A stretch of DNA of 64,000 bases from positions 19,778,001-19,842,000 of the forward strand of contig CM075943.1 in the NCBI GenBank assembly GCA_038030265.1. The letters run 5' to 3'. The position numbers were made by a program, and so were the translations under genes. This DNA is from Corythucha ciliata. Lineage: Eukaryota; Arthropoda; Insecta; Hemiptera; Tingidae. The notes below the pieces were generated by a model that was not told where the DNA came from, did no database searches, and worked only from the letters and a program-made list of their open reading frames with translations. Below are positions 22,442-37,181 of the stretch, one piece after another (positions within the stretch are counted from its first letter, which is position 1; every line of letters begins with the position of its first letter).

Positions 22442-25400
22442 GTTCCTCAGAAGCTCACTAATCTGCCGAATAAACTGGGAATTTTTTTCTCAACAAATGG
22501 ATCATCCTGAAAACAGTTGATTCGCCTGGAGATGGAGATCGTTTTTGGCGCCAGAAAAGGTGGGTTTACCCCGAAAACTTTCTTATAGAAGAATCTCATT
22601 TGAACGCTCAGCGTTACCTCCCCCCCCCACGCCCTCTCATCATTCGTGGTTATGTGACAGTCCGGAGTCTCATGAGCAGTAGTTCGTGGACTTCTCGTAA
22701 AACGGTACGAACAGTTCGAAATTCGCCCCCTTCTCATTTTTACCACCGATTTGACGTCACTGTCGGTTAAATTCACGAAGAACAGACCACCTTGCAACTG
22801 TGGTGCACCTTGCAGTGATCCTGTGACCTCGTGGTGTGAAACCAAACAATCTGTCACATATCACAATATTGACATATAAGCCAGTGGTTGGTGGCATCTG
22901 GAGGACGAAACTGTTAAAGTGTCAATGGTGAAAATGAATTCAAATTTTGAGACTCTGAATTGCGTGTAAACACCGAACTAAAAAATTGAAACAATAAAAA
23001 AAAAAGAGCGATAAATATAATGAAGGGGGTGTGTTGGGGGTGGCTAAGTGGTTTAACGGGTTGTTTAGCCGCGAAGCTCCCCCCCCCGCCCCTTCTATGG
23101 TCACACACCACACCACTCCATCACCCCTCTCTTTTTCATTAGACAAAACGCCACGGGGGTGAAACATTAACGGTGTGTGGGGGTGTGTGTGTGTGTCTGC
23201 ATGCATCAATCCCCACCCCACCACCACCACCTCCAACACCCACCCATGAGTCTTTTTTGCGTCATTTCCATAATGATGAATATGTATAAAGTTTTATGTT
23301 ACCGTTTTTGAAGGTGGTGAAACAAAAACGACAAGTCTGACCGCGGGTTGCACCGCAAACCGCCCCAGCCAACGTCCCGTCAGTGTTTTAACTTGTTTTT
23401 AACTAATCAAGCCCTTGTGATGGCGGGGTGTGGGGGGGTTCCATTGTCGAATGGGTAAACTTTTAGGTTTTGTTGAAAGTGATATTCTGCGTTTATTTTC
23501 ATCGTGGTGTCAATCAGTGTTCCAGAGGGGAAAATTATTGAGATACGAAGCGAAGAGATTCTGTGCCGTGAATATTTTCTATATAAAAAGTGTATTTTGC
23601 ACGCTTTTTTTGTTCAAAGTGTTCAAAAGGCGTTCAGATTTAAATGCGTCAAATCTGTACCGTTTTAGTTAAATGAAATTGGGTTTGAATGGTAAAGAAT
23701 AAGAGCCACCCACGCTCTTTGCAGGATGCTCCTGATTTTCATTCCTCCTGGACGATGTCATGCTCTTCCTGTCTACCGCAGATCTATTTTAATTGTGGTG
23801 TGAGGGGGGGGGGATGTACAGCGAATATGACTCCACCGGTTGCCTTTTATCTTCGACTTTATTGAATTAGTTTCTAAGAAATTGCGCTTTTAATGATGTC
23901 GCGTTTGTTAAATTCCCCCCCCCCCCCTATTTAAAGGTAAAAACGGGGAGAACAAGAAAAAAGGAGGTTTTTTTACAGCTGAAGAATGTAGTGGCAGTAG
24001 CTATGCCTCCGTCGTTGTCGCGAACTCGACCTCGAACCTGCGACACCTTTCCCCATTCCTTTTGGATGTATATCGTGACGTACTTGCCCTTTCCTTTATA
24101 GTTGAGCGGCTATACACATCTCAATTCTGTCTATCTCGATCTCTAATCCTTTTTTTTTTCTTACTCTAACTCCCCCTACCCTCTTCCTCATCAGCTTATT
24201 CTCCTTTTCTTCCTCCCAGATTCCTTTAACATCTCCCTTTTATTCTATTATATCCCCATATAGTGAATAAGTAACGCCTCAAGATGACTAGCCGCATAAA
24301 TCTTAGTTTGCTCCGCCATTACCTACGGTGTATAAATCAACCCGCCTAATTCCAGCACTCCTCGGAGTGATATTTACTACACTCACCCTCACATCACACA
24401 CACTCGTACAACGTTACTTTTCTCTTCCTGTTTTTAACCCTTGAGGCAAAATAATGATGAAGGGGGGGGGGCATTCTCATTGATTTAAAATAGAGACACT
24501 TCTGAGTAAAGGACCCCGTAGGAAAACTGAACTTTAGCACTCATCGACGAACACACTCGCCCAAGCATTGTCTGTCGCTGCCTTGTGCCGCATACGACAT
24601 TATCAGATAAGCTCGCCAGAGGGGTAATTACAGAGTTGATTCCGTCAACTAATTTTTTTTTTTTTTTTTTGAACGCGTAGTGGCAAAACTGAGTACATAA
24701 AAAGAGGCCCCCATGTACTTTGAAAGTGCCGCGATTAAAAAAAAAAGTTCCTTCCTTTCAATGTTGTATTGAATTATTATTCAAGCCTGGAGGTATCTTC
24801 AAAAGGCCATAACATGACTGAGCCCCCAATCTCCCACCCCACAATGTTTTTTTCTGTTTGTATTCTTAAAGCTTTATTAGCCTGGGAAGCTTTATTTTTA
24901 ATGGTTAAATCTGCGATTTTCTTTCAACCTCAACAAGTTTAAAAATACATGCCTTTCCTTTTTTCGTGATTCCTAATAAATTCAACTAATTCGAACGTCA
25001 GGGGTCAGTGTTGTTTGTGTTTTATTTCTAGTAAATTTAATTTATATTTTTTTTAATTAAAAAAGAAATGGGCGAGCTTTCACCTAAAACACGAAAAAAC
25101 TGTACGTACTCCTCTCCTGAAATCACCGCTAAATTATTTAGGTTAGTAGCTTTTTATAATAGTTTTGGGGCGGGTGTATTATTGGTGATGTTATCTCGAG
25201 CCACGAGTTAAATTGGAAAGCGTGCTTCCGATGAAGATTGATGGCATTGTTGGGTTAAAAAACTATTGCAAAACTGTTTCGGTTCGCTCTCATATCTCTC
25301 TGCTTCCACTCCTGCTATATATTTTTTTAATTCAATAGACTTTCCTACTCTCTCCATTCGCTTTAATTATATCGGTGATGTACTTTTAAATTAACTTGGA

Positions 25401-26119
25401 CGATTACGGGAGTGTACCACCGGCTCACAGGAACCCCGCAGCGTAATGAGCGCCGACATTCGCTGTACATCTGAAAATTCATGGGTCCTCTCATCTCAGT
25501 TCATGAACTTCAGCTGTTCTCGGAGCCATGCCCGCGTGAAAATTCACAGTTTTACCACAAAAACTCAGTATTAATGTACATTAACTGGCCATTGGCGTTT
25601 ATCGCTCAAGAGAGAAGGGCCCTGACAGCTTTTACCATTCCTCCGAGTCTGGCCAATTCGTCTCAACAATAAACGTGTCGGATCGTGTATGGGTGATGAG
25701 AGGAGTAGTCAAACGAAAAAGGACGCCCACGGGTCACTGGTGCATGGTCTAATGAGTACGAATTTCCATTGTGGTTCTTTCGGTCAAGTGATGGGCCAGG
25801 AGGCATTGTGGCAGGAACGGTGGCTTCGGGTGAGGTGGAGCCCCTTTCAACGGCTCGTCTGAACGGATCGTTTCGATGGTCGGATTTCCCGTGTCAAGAT
25901 TCCCCGAGATACATGATGGTTCCGTCAAATAATACATTTTGGTCATTTTTGCCAAAACCATCCTCACGAAGGCCTGAAGTGGGCTATTTTTAGGTTTAGT
26001 AGCAAGTTTTGCCTTGATCGTTGGTTTTGGGCGATTTTTCTCGTCTCCGGACTTGCCTACATCGTTATCGAGGCTCGTCATGTGCCCTGTTCATATAGAG
26101 AAAACGTCACTATCCGAAA
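22442..26119. other. Unique intron 1 DNA
   Basis: No gene seen. Contains C runs at 22620-22629 and 23915-23927, a GT-rich microsatellite near 23172-23197, a T run at 24653-24670 and a pyrimidine-rich stretch around 24130-24250. One copy of dispersed repeat X lies at 25848-25912. Short frames in the region have no recognisable domain. Confidence 0.4.
25848..25912 (+). repeat. Dispersed repeat X, copy 2
   Basis: Contains AACGGCTCGTCTGAACGGAT and, downstream, TTCGATGGTCGGATTTCC and CGTGTCAAGATTCC. It matches copy 1 in reverse orientation and copy 3 at 40664-40725 in the same orientation. Confidence 0.55.
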
Positions 26120-27005
26120 TCCACTTCTCTGAAATTGAGAGAAAGTGCACATGCGCAGTTTCTGTACGTCTTTAGGCGGTTGAAATTGAGAAGGCACGCT
26201 AATTTCCTATTCTTGTGATAGAGTGCGTGGCTAAAATTGAGAAAAAGTGCTAACATTCGTGGCTACAATTGGTGAAAAAGTGCTTTTGGTGGTTCTTCGT
26301 TGCAACTTTCAGACCAAAATTGAGAAAAAAAAACCCTATCCACAGTGTATGCCTTTATGGTGGCCGTTTTGCGGCTAAAATTGAATAAAAACTCACATGT
26401 GATGTTCTTGATAGGGCAAGTCGACGGTTAGAATCTGGAAACAGCACTAATTCATACCTAAAAATGAGAAAAATCGCAAAATAACTGGCAAAATTGAGAA
26501 AAAGTGCTAGCTTCGGGATAAAATGGATAAAAAGCGCTACTTCGCGCGAATGAAGTTGAAAACAAAAAACAAAAAAAAAACTGCTGGTTCGCTGTTAAAA
26601 TGACGAAAACGCTAATTCGCGGCTATGATAAAAAGCTAATAAGAAAAATTAAGCTATTAAGAAAAAGCTTTAGTTTGTTCCTTATAATGAATAGAGGAAA
26701 AGAGCTACTTCGCGGATGACATTGAGAAAAAGCGTTCATTCGCTGCTAAAACTGATAAAAAGCACTAATTCGCGGCTGAAATTGAGAAAAATTGCCTCTT
26801 TTGGGCTAAAACTGAGAAAAAGTGCTAGTTCGTCAGCCCTCGACGCTGTCCATCGCTATGGCCTGATTCGGGGCTAATGAATCCTAGCTTAAATTGAGGA
26901 AAAAAGCTCATTCGTTGCGAAAACTGGTAAACTGCTCTAATTCGTGGTTAAAATTGAGAGAAATCACTTCTCAAATTAAGGAAACGCGCTATAGTTCGTC
27001 AGATT
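26120..27005 (-). repeat. Family B array
   Basis: The + strand reads the reverse unit, e.g. GGCTAAAATTGAGAAAAAGTGC near 26230 and AAAGCGCTACTTCGCGCG near 26528, and repeats of AATTGAGAAAAAGCGCTAATTCGCGG style near 26718, 26756 and 26790. A GC-rich motif CGACGCTGT appears twice (26841 and 27008), at the array's right side. Confidence 0.8.
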
Positions 27006-27209
27006 TCGACGCTGTACGCCGCTGGCGCCGTCGCGGCCGTGCTCTAGCCCACGGTCCGAGTCCACAAAAAACAATAACAATTTCTATTTTTTGCAGGAAA
27101 TTTGCAATTTTCTGGCATCCTGGATATCAGATCATGATTATGTTATTTTTTGTCTATTCATCGAATTTGGAGCGCTCTCGGGGTCCCCTGGACTACGGTC
27201 ACTGAAAAA

Positions 27210-27600
27210 AAGGCCTTGAAATTTGCAATTTCTTTTAAATTAAGACCCGAACATCCTTATTTTGCAATTGCGTGTATATTTTGCTAGGGAACTTGTAATT
27301 CCGATCAAATTACATAGGACCCGAACTTGCAAACTCATAAGTATTTAGTTTTTAATCGTGCGATCACACGGCTAAAGGCGGCCAGGCTCAGGGCGCAATC
27401 GGGGTGCATCATAGTCGCGAGGAACGAGGATAAAAAATAAGCCCCTGATAAACTTGCAGTTTGACTCAAACTAAGGCCAGAAACGTGCAATTTCACTGTA
27501 ATTAAGACCCGAAACTGGCAATTTCGTGAATATTCAGCCAAAAAACTTCCAGTTTCGCGAATATTGGTCTCCGAAATGTTGCAATTTTGCAACTACTCGT
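27210..27600 (+). repeat. Family D degenerate ~30-bp array, left block
   Basis: Units of ACTTGCAATTTCGCGGATAT style: AAATTTGCAATTTCTTTTA (27220), CGTGCAATTTCACTG (27484), ACTGGCAATTTCGTGAATAT (27514), ACTTCCAGTTTCGCGAATAT (27546). The block ends at the large foldback element. Confidence 0.65.
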
Positions 27601-27641
27601 CACAATCTGAATCTGCGACGGCGGATAGCCTGGGATATCCC

Positions 27642-28041
27642 TTAAGTGGGAGTTGCTCGGGTGATTCCTCGACCCCCCTACAATCGGCCCTCGTCTACTT
27701 CTCGGCATACATTTTCTGGCCTTATTTCTGCACCAATCCTGGTTTTTAAGGACTCGTTTTAATCATCAGGGAATTCCGCATATGCAGTAGTTTTCCTTTT
27801 TCAAATTTCATCCCAGAAGTTTTTAAAATTCGCCTTGAACTTTTACGTTGTAATTTCACGTTTTTTTTCGACTTATTTGAAAAAAGGAAAACTACTGCAT
27901 ATGCGGAATTTCCTGAAGATTAAAATGAGTCCTTAAAAACCAGGATTGGTGTAGAAATAAGGCCAGAAAATGTATGCCGAGTAGTAGACGAGGGTTGATT
28001 GGAGGGGGGGTCGAGGAATAATCACTGCAGTTCCCCCTTAA
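27642..28041. mobile_element. Large foldback element: 165-bp arms, 68-bp loop
   Basis: The left arm 27642-27806 and right arm 27875-28041 are near-perfect reverse complements. Matching landmarks include CTCGTCTACTTCTCGGCATA, CTTATTTCTGCACCAATCCT and CCGCATATGCAGTAGTTTTC. TTAA is present at both outer ends, either as a duplicated target or as the tip of the arms. The loop is AT-rich and non-coding. Such long arms with little spacer fit a foldback/MITE element; a TTAA target would suggest piggyBac or Kolobok. It splits a family D array. Confidence 0.85.
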
Positions 28042-28430
28042 ACCTGAAATTTCGCTAAAATGCGGATAAAAAAACTAGCGATCTCGCGAAAATAAAGACA
28101 AGAAAATCGCAATTTAGTGGATATTTAGGCCCGAAACATGCAATTCCTCTGAAATTAAGATTCGGGGAATCAGCCTGGAAACTAGTAATTTCGCTCATTT
28201 CAAGAACCGAACTTGAAAAAATCGCAAGTTTTCAGCTATTCAGCTTTAAATGTTGCAATCACAAGGGTTTATAAAACTACAAGTCCGAAATAACTTTAAT
28301 TTCGATCCAAAAAAGCTTTAAAAGATATTCACGGATATTCAGTCTGAAAACTTGCACTTTAGTTTGCTATTCGAATCTCAACTATTTGCGGCCACCGCTT
28401 TCAATTTTTCCGCAATTTAGCCTAGAAACT
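28042..28430 (+). repeat. Family D array, right block
   Basis: Units GAAACATGCAATTCCTCTG (28132), ACTAGTAATTTCGCTCATT (28181), ACTTGCACTTTAGTTTGC (28350) and others. Orientation is the same as the left block. Confidence 0.6.
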
Positions 28431-31084
<2,654 letters not shown>

Positions 31085-31480
31085 AGACACAATTCGAGCC
31101 TAAATATTCGTGAAATGCAAGTTTCTGGCTGAATGGTCGTGAAACAGCCGCAAAATCACGTTGTTGGAGATGAGGGAAAATTGGGATGCAATAACATGTC
31201 ATGGAATAACTAAGCAGAAATAAGTGAATTTATGTGAACAAATTTAAAGGGTTCATTACGCTAGAGCCAAGGGGGTATCAGTTGGATTGCAACATTAGAG
31301 CCAAGTCGCCCCGAAAATCGAAATTGCTACATTTGAAGTTGACAAACTGAAAAATCTCAAGTTTCGAGTCAGGCGTGGTTCCAGAGTTTGCCCAGGGGAG
31401 GGGGCCGCACAAAGAAGTCTCCCTCACAAGTTTTTTCGGCCGGAAAACTATCATGTTAGCCCACTGAAACCGAATATTCA
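31085..31480 (+). repeat. Family D-like array, weak
   Basis: A few units are visible (TATTCGTGAAATGCAAGTTT near 31105, CTCAAGTTTCGAGTCAGG near 31356); many are too decayed to be sure. The region merges into unclassified sequence. Confidence 0.35.
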
Positions 31481-31744
31481 ACTGAATAAAATGTAACCGC
31501 GGTGTTGAGGGGCGTTTTTGTGGCTATTAGTTCTTCAGGAATTTGAGAGTCATCTCCCTGAGCGATGTCTGCGCGGGAACTGCGGACACAGTTTAGCAAC
31601 AATTCGTGAAGTGTGTGTGGGAAGGGAGGTGGGGGTAATGCGTATGAGCCTATCGCCAGCCATCGACGCCTTCCGTCGTCGTCGTGGCTGGCCGGCTAGT
31701 CAGGCGACCTTCTGCAAAAAAAAACCAAAAAAAAACGACACTTT

Positions 31745-31960
31745 CCTGATTCATGCGTTTTTTTGATGCATTTCGCGGCTTAATGAGGAAAAAGAGCCAA
31801 TACGTGATCTTGGCAGGAGACTTCTTCGCGACTGAAATTGACAAAATGTGCTGGTTTCCGGTTTCTGGACAAACAATCACGGGTAAAATAAAGAAAATGC
31901 GCTGTGCTGATCTAGAGGAGAACACGCGGCTAAAATTTTGAAAAAAAACAAATGTTGAAT
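31745..31960 (-). repeat. Family B short array
   Basis: Units TTTCGCGGCTTAATGAGGAA (31771), CTTCGCGACTGAAATTGACA (31823) and ACGCGGCTAAAATTTTG (31923). Preceded at 31655-31690 by a GC-rich motif similar to the one at the right side of the other B array. Confidence 0.5.
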
Positions 31961-31989
31961 AGTGGTTTCTTGAGGGATTTTGTGACCTC

Positions 31990-32460
31990 AATGAGCTTTT
32001 AAAAAAGGCCCTGAACCTGACAATTTCGCGAAAATTGCTTTACTGTGAAAGTGCTTGACCAAAAACTTCAAATTTTGCGGATATTTTGCTTCAAATGACG
32101 CAAACTCACGGCTATTCAACTTGGGCACCATAGGTACAGGCTACCTCGGGTTACGCAGCCACTATACTGACAAAAAACAACCAAAACTTGAAATTTCATT
32201 GAAATTAAGACTTGGAACTATTTCGAGGATAGGTATTCAGCCAGAGGTTACACATCAAATTTTGCGGATTTTGCGGCTCCAAATGTTGAATTGTAGTGGT
32301 GGCCTGGTGGCACGGGGAAAACATGCAATTTCGCTGATACTTCGCCCCGAGGCTTCCAATTTCGCGGATGTTGAACTCGGAAACTTACAGAAATAAAGAG
32401 TTCCAATTTTCAATTTCGCTGTTACTCAGCCAGGAAACTACCCATTTCGTGAATTTTAAG
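31990..32460 (+). repeat. Family D array, left block
   Basis: Units TGACAATTTCGCGAAAATTG (32018), TCAAATTTTGCGGATATTTT (32068), CATGCAATTTCGCTGATACT (32322) and TTCCAATTTCGCGGATGTT (32353). Confidence 0.7.
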
Positions 32461-32462
32461 CC

Positions 32463-32795
32463 GTGCCGAGACTCCTTGAGATGTGGCCATTCCCCCGTGC
32501 CCCGTCACTGGTCCGGACTGTCCCCGCCAGGTCTGTTTCTATCAATCAACCCCTAACCGCCCGCCACCCCAACTGCCGTGAACAGCCAGCAATGCCACGA
32601 CGATGGGCTGACGGGTGTGAAAAGGCCAGGATCCGTCACCCGTGGACCACTCACCAAGGCCGGATCAACCGGCTGTACCCCACTGATCGTGATCTAAATC
32701 CTCATACGGCCTACAGCAGTGCAGCAAGTGCTCAACGGTTTCCTTCTCCTCACCGCCGAAAAAACCAAAGCTTAGCATTAAACGAGCCATGCCCT
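32463..32795 (-). pseudogene. Possible LINE ORF2 tail fragment (GC-rich insert)
   Basis: A GC-rich block inserted in a family D array. On the minus strand one frame reads FGFFGGEEKETVEHLLHCC near 32780-32720, resembling the ETxxHLLxxC zinc-knuckle end of LINE ORF2 proteins. The rest of the frame shows nothing recognisable, and the reading runs into family D sequence at its N-terminal side. Probably a truncated, decayed retrotransposon piece; a chance match is possible. Confidence 0.35.
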
Positions 32796-32799
32796 CTCT

Positions 32800-33480
32800 C
32801 TCACAATTTCGCGGATATTTAGCTTCATTTGTTGCAAATTTGTCGCTATTCGTCCGAATGGCTGGCTGGCCCTGCAATTCCTGCTGTATATCCTCGCAAA
32901 CAAGTTTCGCGCTCATTTCGTTCGAAATTTGCACTTCACGGATATTTTTCATCAAAACTCACAATTTCGCAGCTATTTAAACATCAGATTTCAGCTACGA
33001 ATCGTCAATTTTAGATGCTATTAAGCATCGAAACCGGCAGTTCAACGGAAATTGAAGACCCAAAACTAGCAATTTCACTGGTATTTAGCTTCAAATGAAT
33101 CAACTCCGCGGATATTTGATCTTGAAATTGGTTTATTGACTGACTATTCATGTAATGGCCCGTAAAGACACGTCAAAAAGTTAAAATTGTTGCTACAAAG
33201 TTTTGCAGTTCCCACCTAAAGCAGCTTGACAATCAGGTTACTTTGCGACTATTCGGCCTGAAACTTGCATTCAACTGATATTCTGCGTCTAAACCTGCAA
33301 TTTGTGGTTATTTATCCTTCTTATATCTCGACTTTTCGGTAATCACTCGCCATTTTTGAGGTTATTTAGCTCCAATATTGACAATTTCACGGCTAATTAG
33401 CCTCAAGTCTTTGCAGTTTCATTACTGTTTGTCGCACGAGTTTGTTTTCAAAACTCAGGTTTTGGCCTAAATTGACTGTG
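32800..33480 (+). repeat. Family D array, right block
   Basis: Units CACAATTTCGCGGATATTTA (32802), TCACAATTTCGCAGCTATTT (32959), CTAGCAATTTCACTGGTATT (33066), TGACAATTTCACGGCTAATT (33378). Same orientation as the left block, so the GC-rich piece interrupted one original array. Confidence 0.7.
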
Positions 33481-33939
33481 TTGTGAAAGCCCTCGGGCCT
33501 CTCCGGAACTGACCGGTGATACTCCTCGGCTCACCAAAGGCCGAGGAGTATCCCAAAGACTAAACCGGTACCGAAAACCCCACTTACTCTGCTTAATTTG
33601 AATTTAAATATTGTAATCAGATAACCCAATTACGGGGTGCGCGCTCTGTTCGCCCCCCCCCCCCAACCAACCAGAGATTGAAAGGTGGTTTATGCCGGTG
33701 TGCTAAGTCTGTAAAAACTGTAGAATCACAATGTTATTTTAAAATTTTGGGAGGAAGCTTTGAGGTTGAGGGAAATTCGAGAAATTACTCCAATATGAGC
33801 GAAACACCAAGTTTCTGTAGTCATTACTGCCGCGAAGTAATAATCATGCATATCTTAAGTTTCGTGGTTTTTTATTCTAAGAATTGTGTACTTTCTTTTC
33901 TTAATTTTTATGGTCTAAAAAGTCCACGAAAAAAAGCAG
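33481..33939. other. Unique DNA with a strong hairpin and a C run
   Basis: Holds a perfect 13-bp hairpin at 33518-33552 and a 12-C run at 33653-33664. A 98-residue open frame on the + strand (33678-33974) has no recognisable domain. Confidence 0.4.
33518..33552. repeat. Perfect 13-bp hairpin
   Basis: GATACTCCTCGGC (33518-33530) and GCCGAGGAGTATC (33540-33552) are exact reverse complements separated by nine bases (TCACCAAAG). The stem is GC-rich and stable. It may be part of a decayed element or an RNA structure; too short for a miRNA precursor. Confidence 0.7.
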
Positions 33940-34165
33940 TCCACTCACTCAAAAATTCAATTTCATTGATATGACTCATTCACAAAAGGAATTTTGCTTG
34001 TTAGAAACTTTCGAAGTCGAACCATTTCACAGAATTGACGCTCACAGAAATCACGGAATCTGATTCCGTGGTTTTGGCAAATTGAAAAACCAGATATTGC
34101 CTTTGGTGCCTTATACAACGAAATTCAGCGAACTTTCGCTCTTTATAAAACCAAATTTTGTGGAT
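33940..34165 (+). repeat. Family A short array
   Basis: Units AATTTCATTGATATGACTC near 33958 and TTTTGTGGATCTGGCAAGTC near 34155, plus a perfect CACGGAAT-CTG-ATTCCGTG hairpin at 34053-34071 within it. Confidence 0.5.
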
Positions 34166-36365
34166 CTGGCAAGTCAGAAAACAGTGTCGCCCCCCCCCCC
34201 TGGTGAAATTTCCAGCAATGGATTTCGAATACATTTTGGGCCAAAAACTGCGGTCGAGTATCACTGTGTGAATGAAACTCGAGAAAAGGCTCGTTAGTTA
34301 TATCCCTTTCGAGGCATTCATGACTTAAGCCCCACATACGGTGTATGCAAACGAGTCTTCCTCCTACTAATACTCACCGCAGTCCTTTCATTTCCCTTTG
34401 TGTAGCGTCTCCAGGTTACATCGCTTGACCTTCGTTTAAATAAAGAATTATGATGTAGTACGGAGGAGACGGGGAGCGGGACAACACATCTTAACTGCAA
34501 TTAAGGACAAATCGACAGAAAAAAACGCCTATTTAATAAAATGGGAATGAATTCCTAGCTATAGGTTTTAGATTACACGTGATGACTGCAACTTCTCCTA
34601 ACCCCTTTTCTTTGGGTCATGCATAATTAATTAACAGTCTATACAACAACCTACGTGTGAATGTAAATGATCCATTAATTCTTTCGCCTAACGTCTCTAT
34701 AGTACGTTGAATAGTGTCGTTTTTTTCAGCCGTCTAGATGTTATAAATTACTTTATTTGCTGCCTATCCCCAATCAGTTGATTAAGGACACGAAAGTAAA
34801 CTACTGGTTTTTAGCAAAGTGACCAATTGAGGGTGAAGAGGATGGGGGTCCTGTTTTTTTTCCTTGGTTGTATCATTGAAGAAATAGGGAAGCGTAGGAT
34901 GGCGAGTGCACGTCAACCCACTTTTAAAAATGTTTAATTGCGGGGTATACCTACGGCGGCACTGCAGGGAAAGATCCCCCTCAATTTTGACTTTAAACTT
35001 TCCCAGCTATCGCTTTAGTTCTTGTGTAAAATCAACGACTCATCGTTCGAAAAAAGAACTTTAACTGCCGTTGAAACGTTTGGATACGTAAAAAAAAAGA
35101 AGGAAAAAAGACATGAGGCGGTGAAAAAAAAAAAAAAAAAAAAAAAAATTGTCGTAATAAAGCAGTTATTCGTTGAGCGCCGGGCAATTATCCGGAGTGG
35201 CGCGTAAGTTTCTCTCTTTTGGAGAGAGGAAGAATTTCTTCGATATAGCAGTTTACGACGGCTTATTCAACCTCATTGTACTTTCAAATAACACAACTCC
35301 AAACCAATTGTAAATTGGGGAGTTCCATCAACCACCACCCCGCCCTCAATGCGAAGAAATTGACGATTCATTTTTTTCTTGAACGATTCACAACAAGGTC
35401 ATGAAAATCAACAAGATAATGAGCTCCATACCTTTTATGGGTAGAAGAAAAAAAAGAGCAACCTCGATTTAGGGGGGGGGGGGATAAAATTAGAAAAGAT
35501 CGGTCTCGTTCACTTCTCTCTCGTCAAAAATAATAATAATAATAATAATAATAATAAGCGAAGACGCGGAAGCGGCACCGGCGTGGCTTTATGAGCGTTT
35601 AATTACAATAATCTGTCAAACCCGTTAAATGACCACGCTAATTAAAGCCTTAACCGCGCGAACAGTTAACTTCACCTCTCACCCACCCCCTCCACCACGC
35701 ACAAAAACGAGCACCCATCCAGAAGAGAATAGTCGGTACGCCCCGTATCAATCTTCCGCTCTGCCACACCTCATGACGACCCGGCGAAACCATTACCCTT
35801 CCTCTCAACCACCCCTGGCTCATGTTTTTTTCGGCTAAATGCCGAGGTTGTTTTATTTTATTGGTCCTCCCCTTATAAACTTGGAACTGCGATTTTGTGT
35901 GCAAATAAAACAGTATTGGGCGGGGGGGGGGTGGTTAACGATGACATGTCCATCTTCACGCGGAATATCTTTTTTTTTGGGGGGGGGGGGGGCGAGCTCA
36001 CCTTTGACCCACCCCAATCCCCCCATCGGCACTCATAAGCCCCACTAACACGCCTCTATCTTTTAAGAGTTATTCAAGATATTTTTTTCTTTTTGTGCGC
36101 CTTATAAACTGCCAAATGAATTATTTATAATGTGGAGCAATTCGGCAAGAAATATATCCAAGAAATTTGATAGGTTCAGGACAAAAAATAAGATTGACGC
36201 GCCCTCACAAAGGATGGGGGCAACCAAAAGAGACAATCAACTGCCCCCTTCCCCATTCAAATCGAATCAACTTTTCAAGTTTAAATAATCTAAATTTAGC
36301 TTAAAATCTGTCTAAAGGAAACGATCTCCCTATACCTCGAAATCTCACATCTATATGTTGTATTA
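34166..36365. other. Unique intron 2 DNA with dense homopolymers
   Basis: No gene seen. Contains C11 at 34190-34200, A25 at 35124-35148, G12 at 35472-35483, (TAA)9 at 35531-35557, G10 at 35922-35931 and G14 at 35979-35992. The open frames are low-complexity. Confidence 0.4.
35531..35557. repeat. (TAA)9 microsatellite
   Basis: Nine perfect TAA units. Confidence 0.95.
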
Positions 36366-37125
36366 TGTTACAGGCAATGATGTGAATCAGGCAATGACGT
36401 GAATTCCTAGGAAATGACGTGATTCCATGAAACACTCAGCCAATAACGTTATTCCCTAGGAATTTTCGTTAATAAGTAACTCAATCAGTCAATGTTGTTT
36501 ACTTCCAAACTATCACGGGGGTGTAAAAATCAACGAAGTCATTCACGTCAATTACTGCTCTAGATTAGGAAATGCTGCAAGCATGAAACTTGCGTGCAGA
36601 TGTTGTTACAAATATTACTATTTGCACAATTTATACCTACATTGTTTTAAACCACCAAAATCACACTTCATCAATGAATTTGTGATAAAAATCTCAAAAA
36701 TACAATTTAAATCACGTAAGTCAAAAATTATTTCGAAACAAAAAAGTGAGAAATATTTTATTTATTTTGCAAGAAAGTGAAACTAGAGGTCCTACAATGA
36801 CCAGACAGAGACATGTTATCACTGAACGTATGGCTGTCTGTTCTGCCGGCAAGCGGCAGCCGACAATGACTGAAACGGGGTAGGCGTTGACGTTAATGCC
36901 TAAGAAATGTTGTCATTAGCAACTTTTCCTAAATCCCACAGGAATTAACGTCATTTCCTTGGTTATAACGTTAGTTCCTGACTAGTGAAGGAAATGTCGT
37001 TAATGACTAGGAATTGACGTCATTTACGAAAGGCGCGAAGGTTGTTGTCAGGTTGGCTTGTTCGAGCGAATAAAAAGTTTGTGCTTGTTTTGGTCTCAGT
37101 AATGTGTGTTTCTTCACTTACAACA
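36366..37125 (+). mobile_element. Putative 5' LTR of a Ty3-like retrotransposon
   Basis: Proposed limits: TGTTACAGG at 36366 and TTACAACA ending at 37125, giving a TGTT...AACA inverted terminus. AATAAA at 37069-37074 sits where an LTR polyadenylation signal is expected. A gag remnant follows within about 60 bases, starting after TTTGGCGACGAGGAT. The LTR is packed with TGACGT/TAACGT-type motifs (near 36395, 36415, 36446, 36889, 36947, and a perfect TGACGTCA at 37015-37022) in two inverted clusters at its two ends. No 3' LTR is seen in the window, so boundaries are inferred from one copy. Confidence 0.5.
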
Positions 37126-37181
37126 TTTGGCGACGAGGATATTGAGCCCGAAGCGCGTACGCAGTTCGTTGTTGTGTTAGA

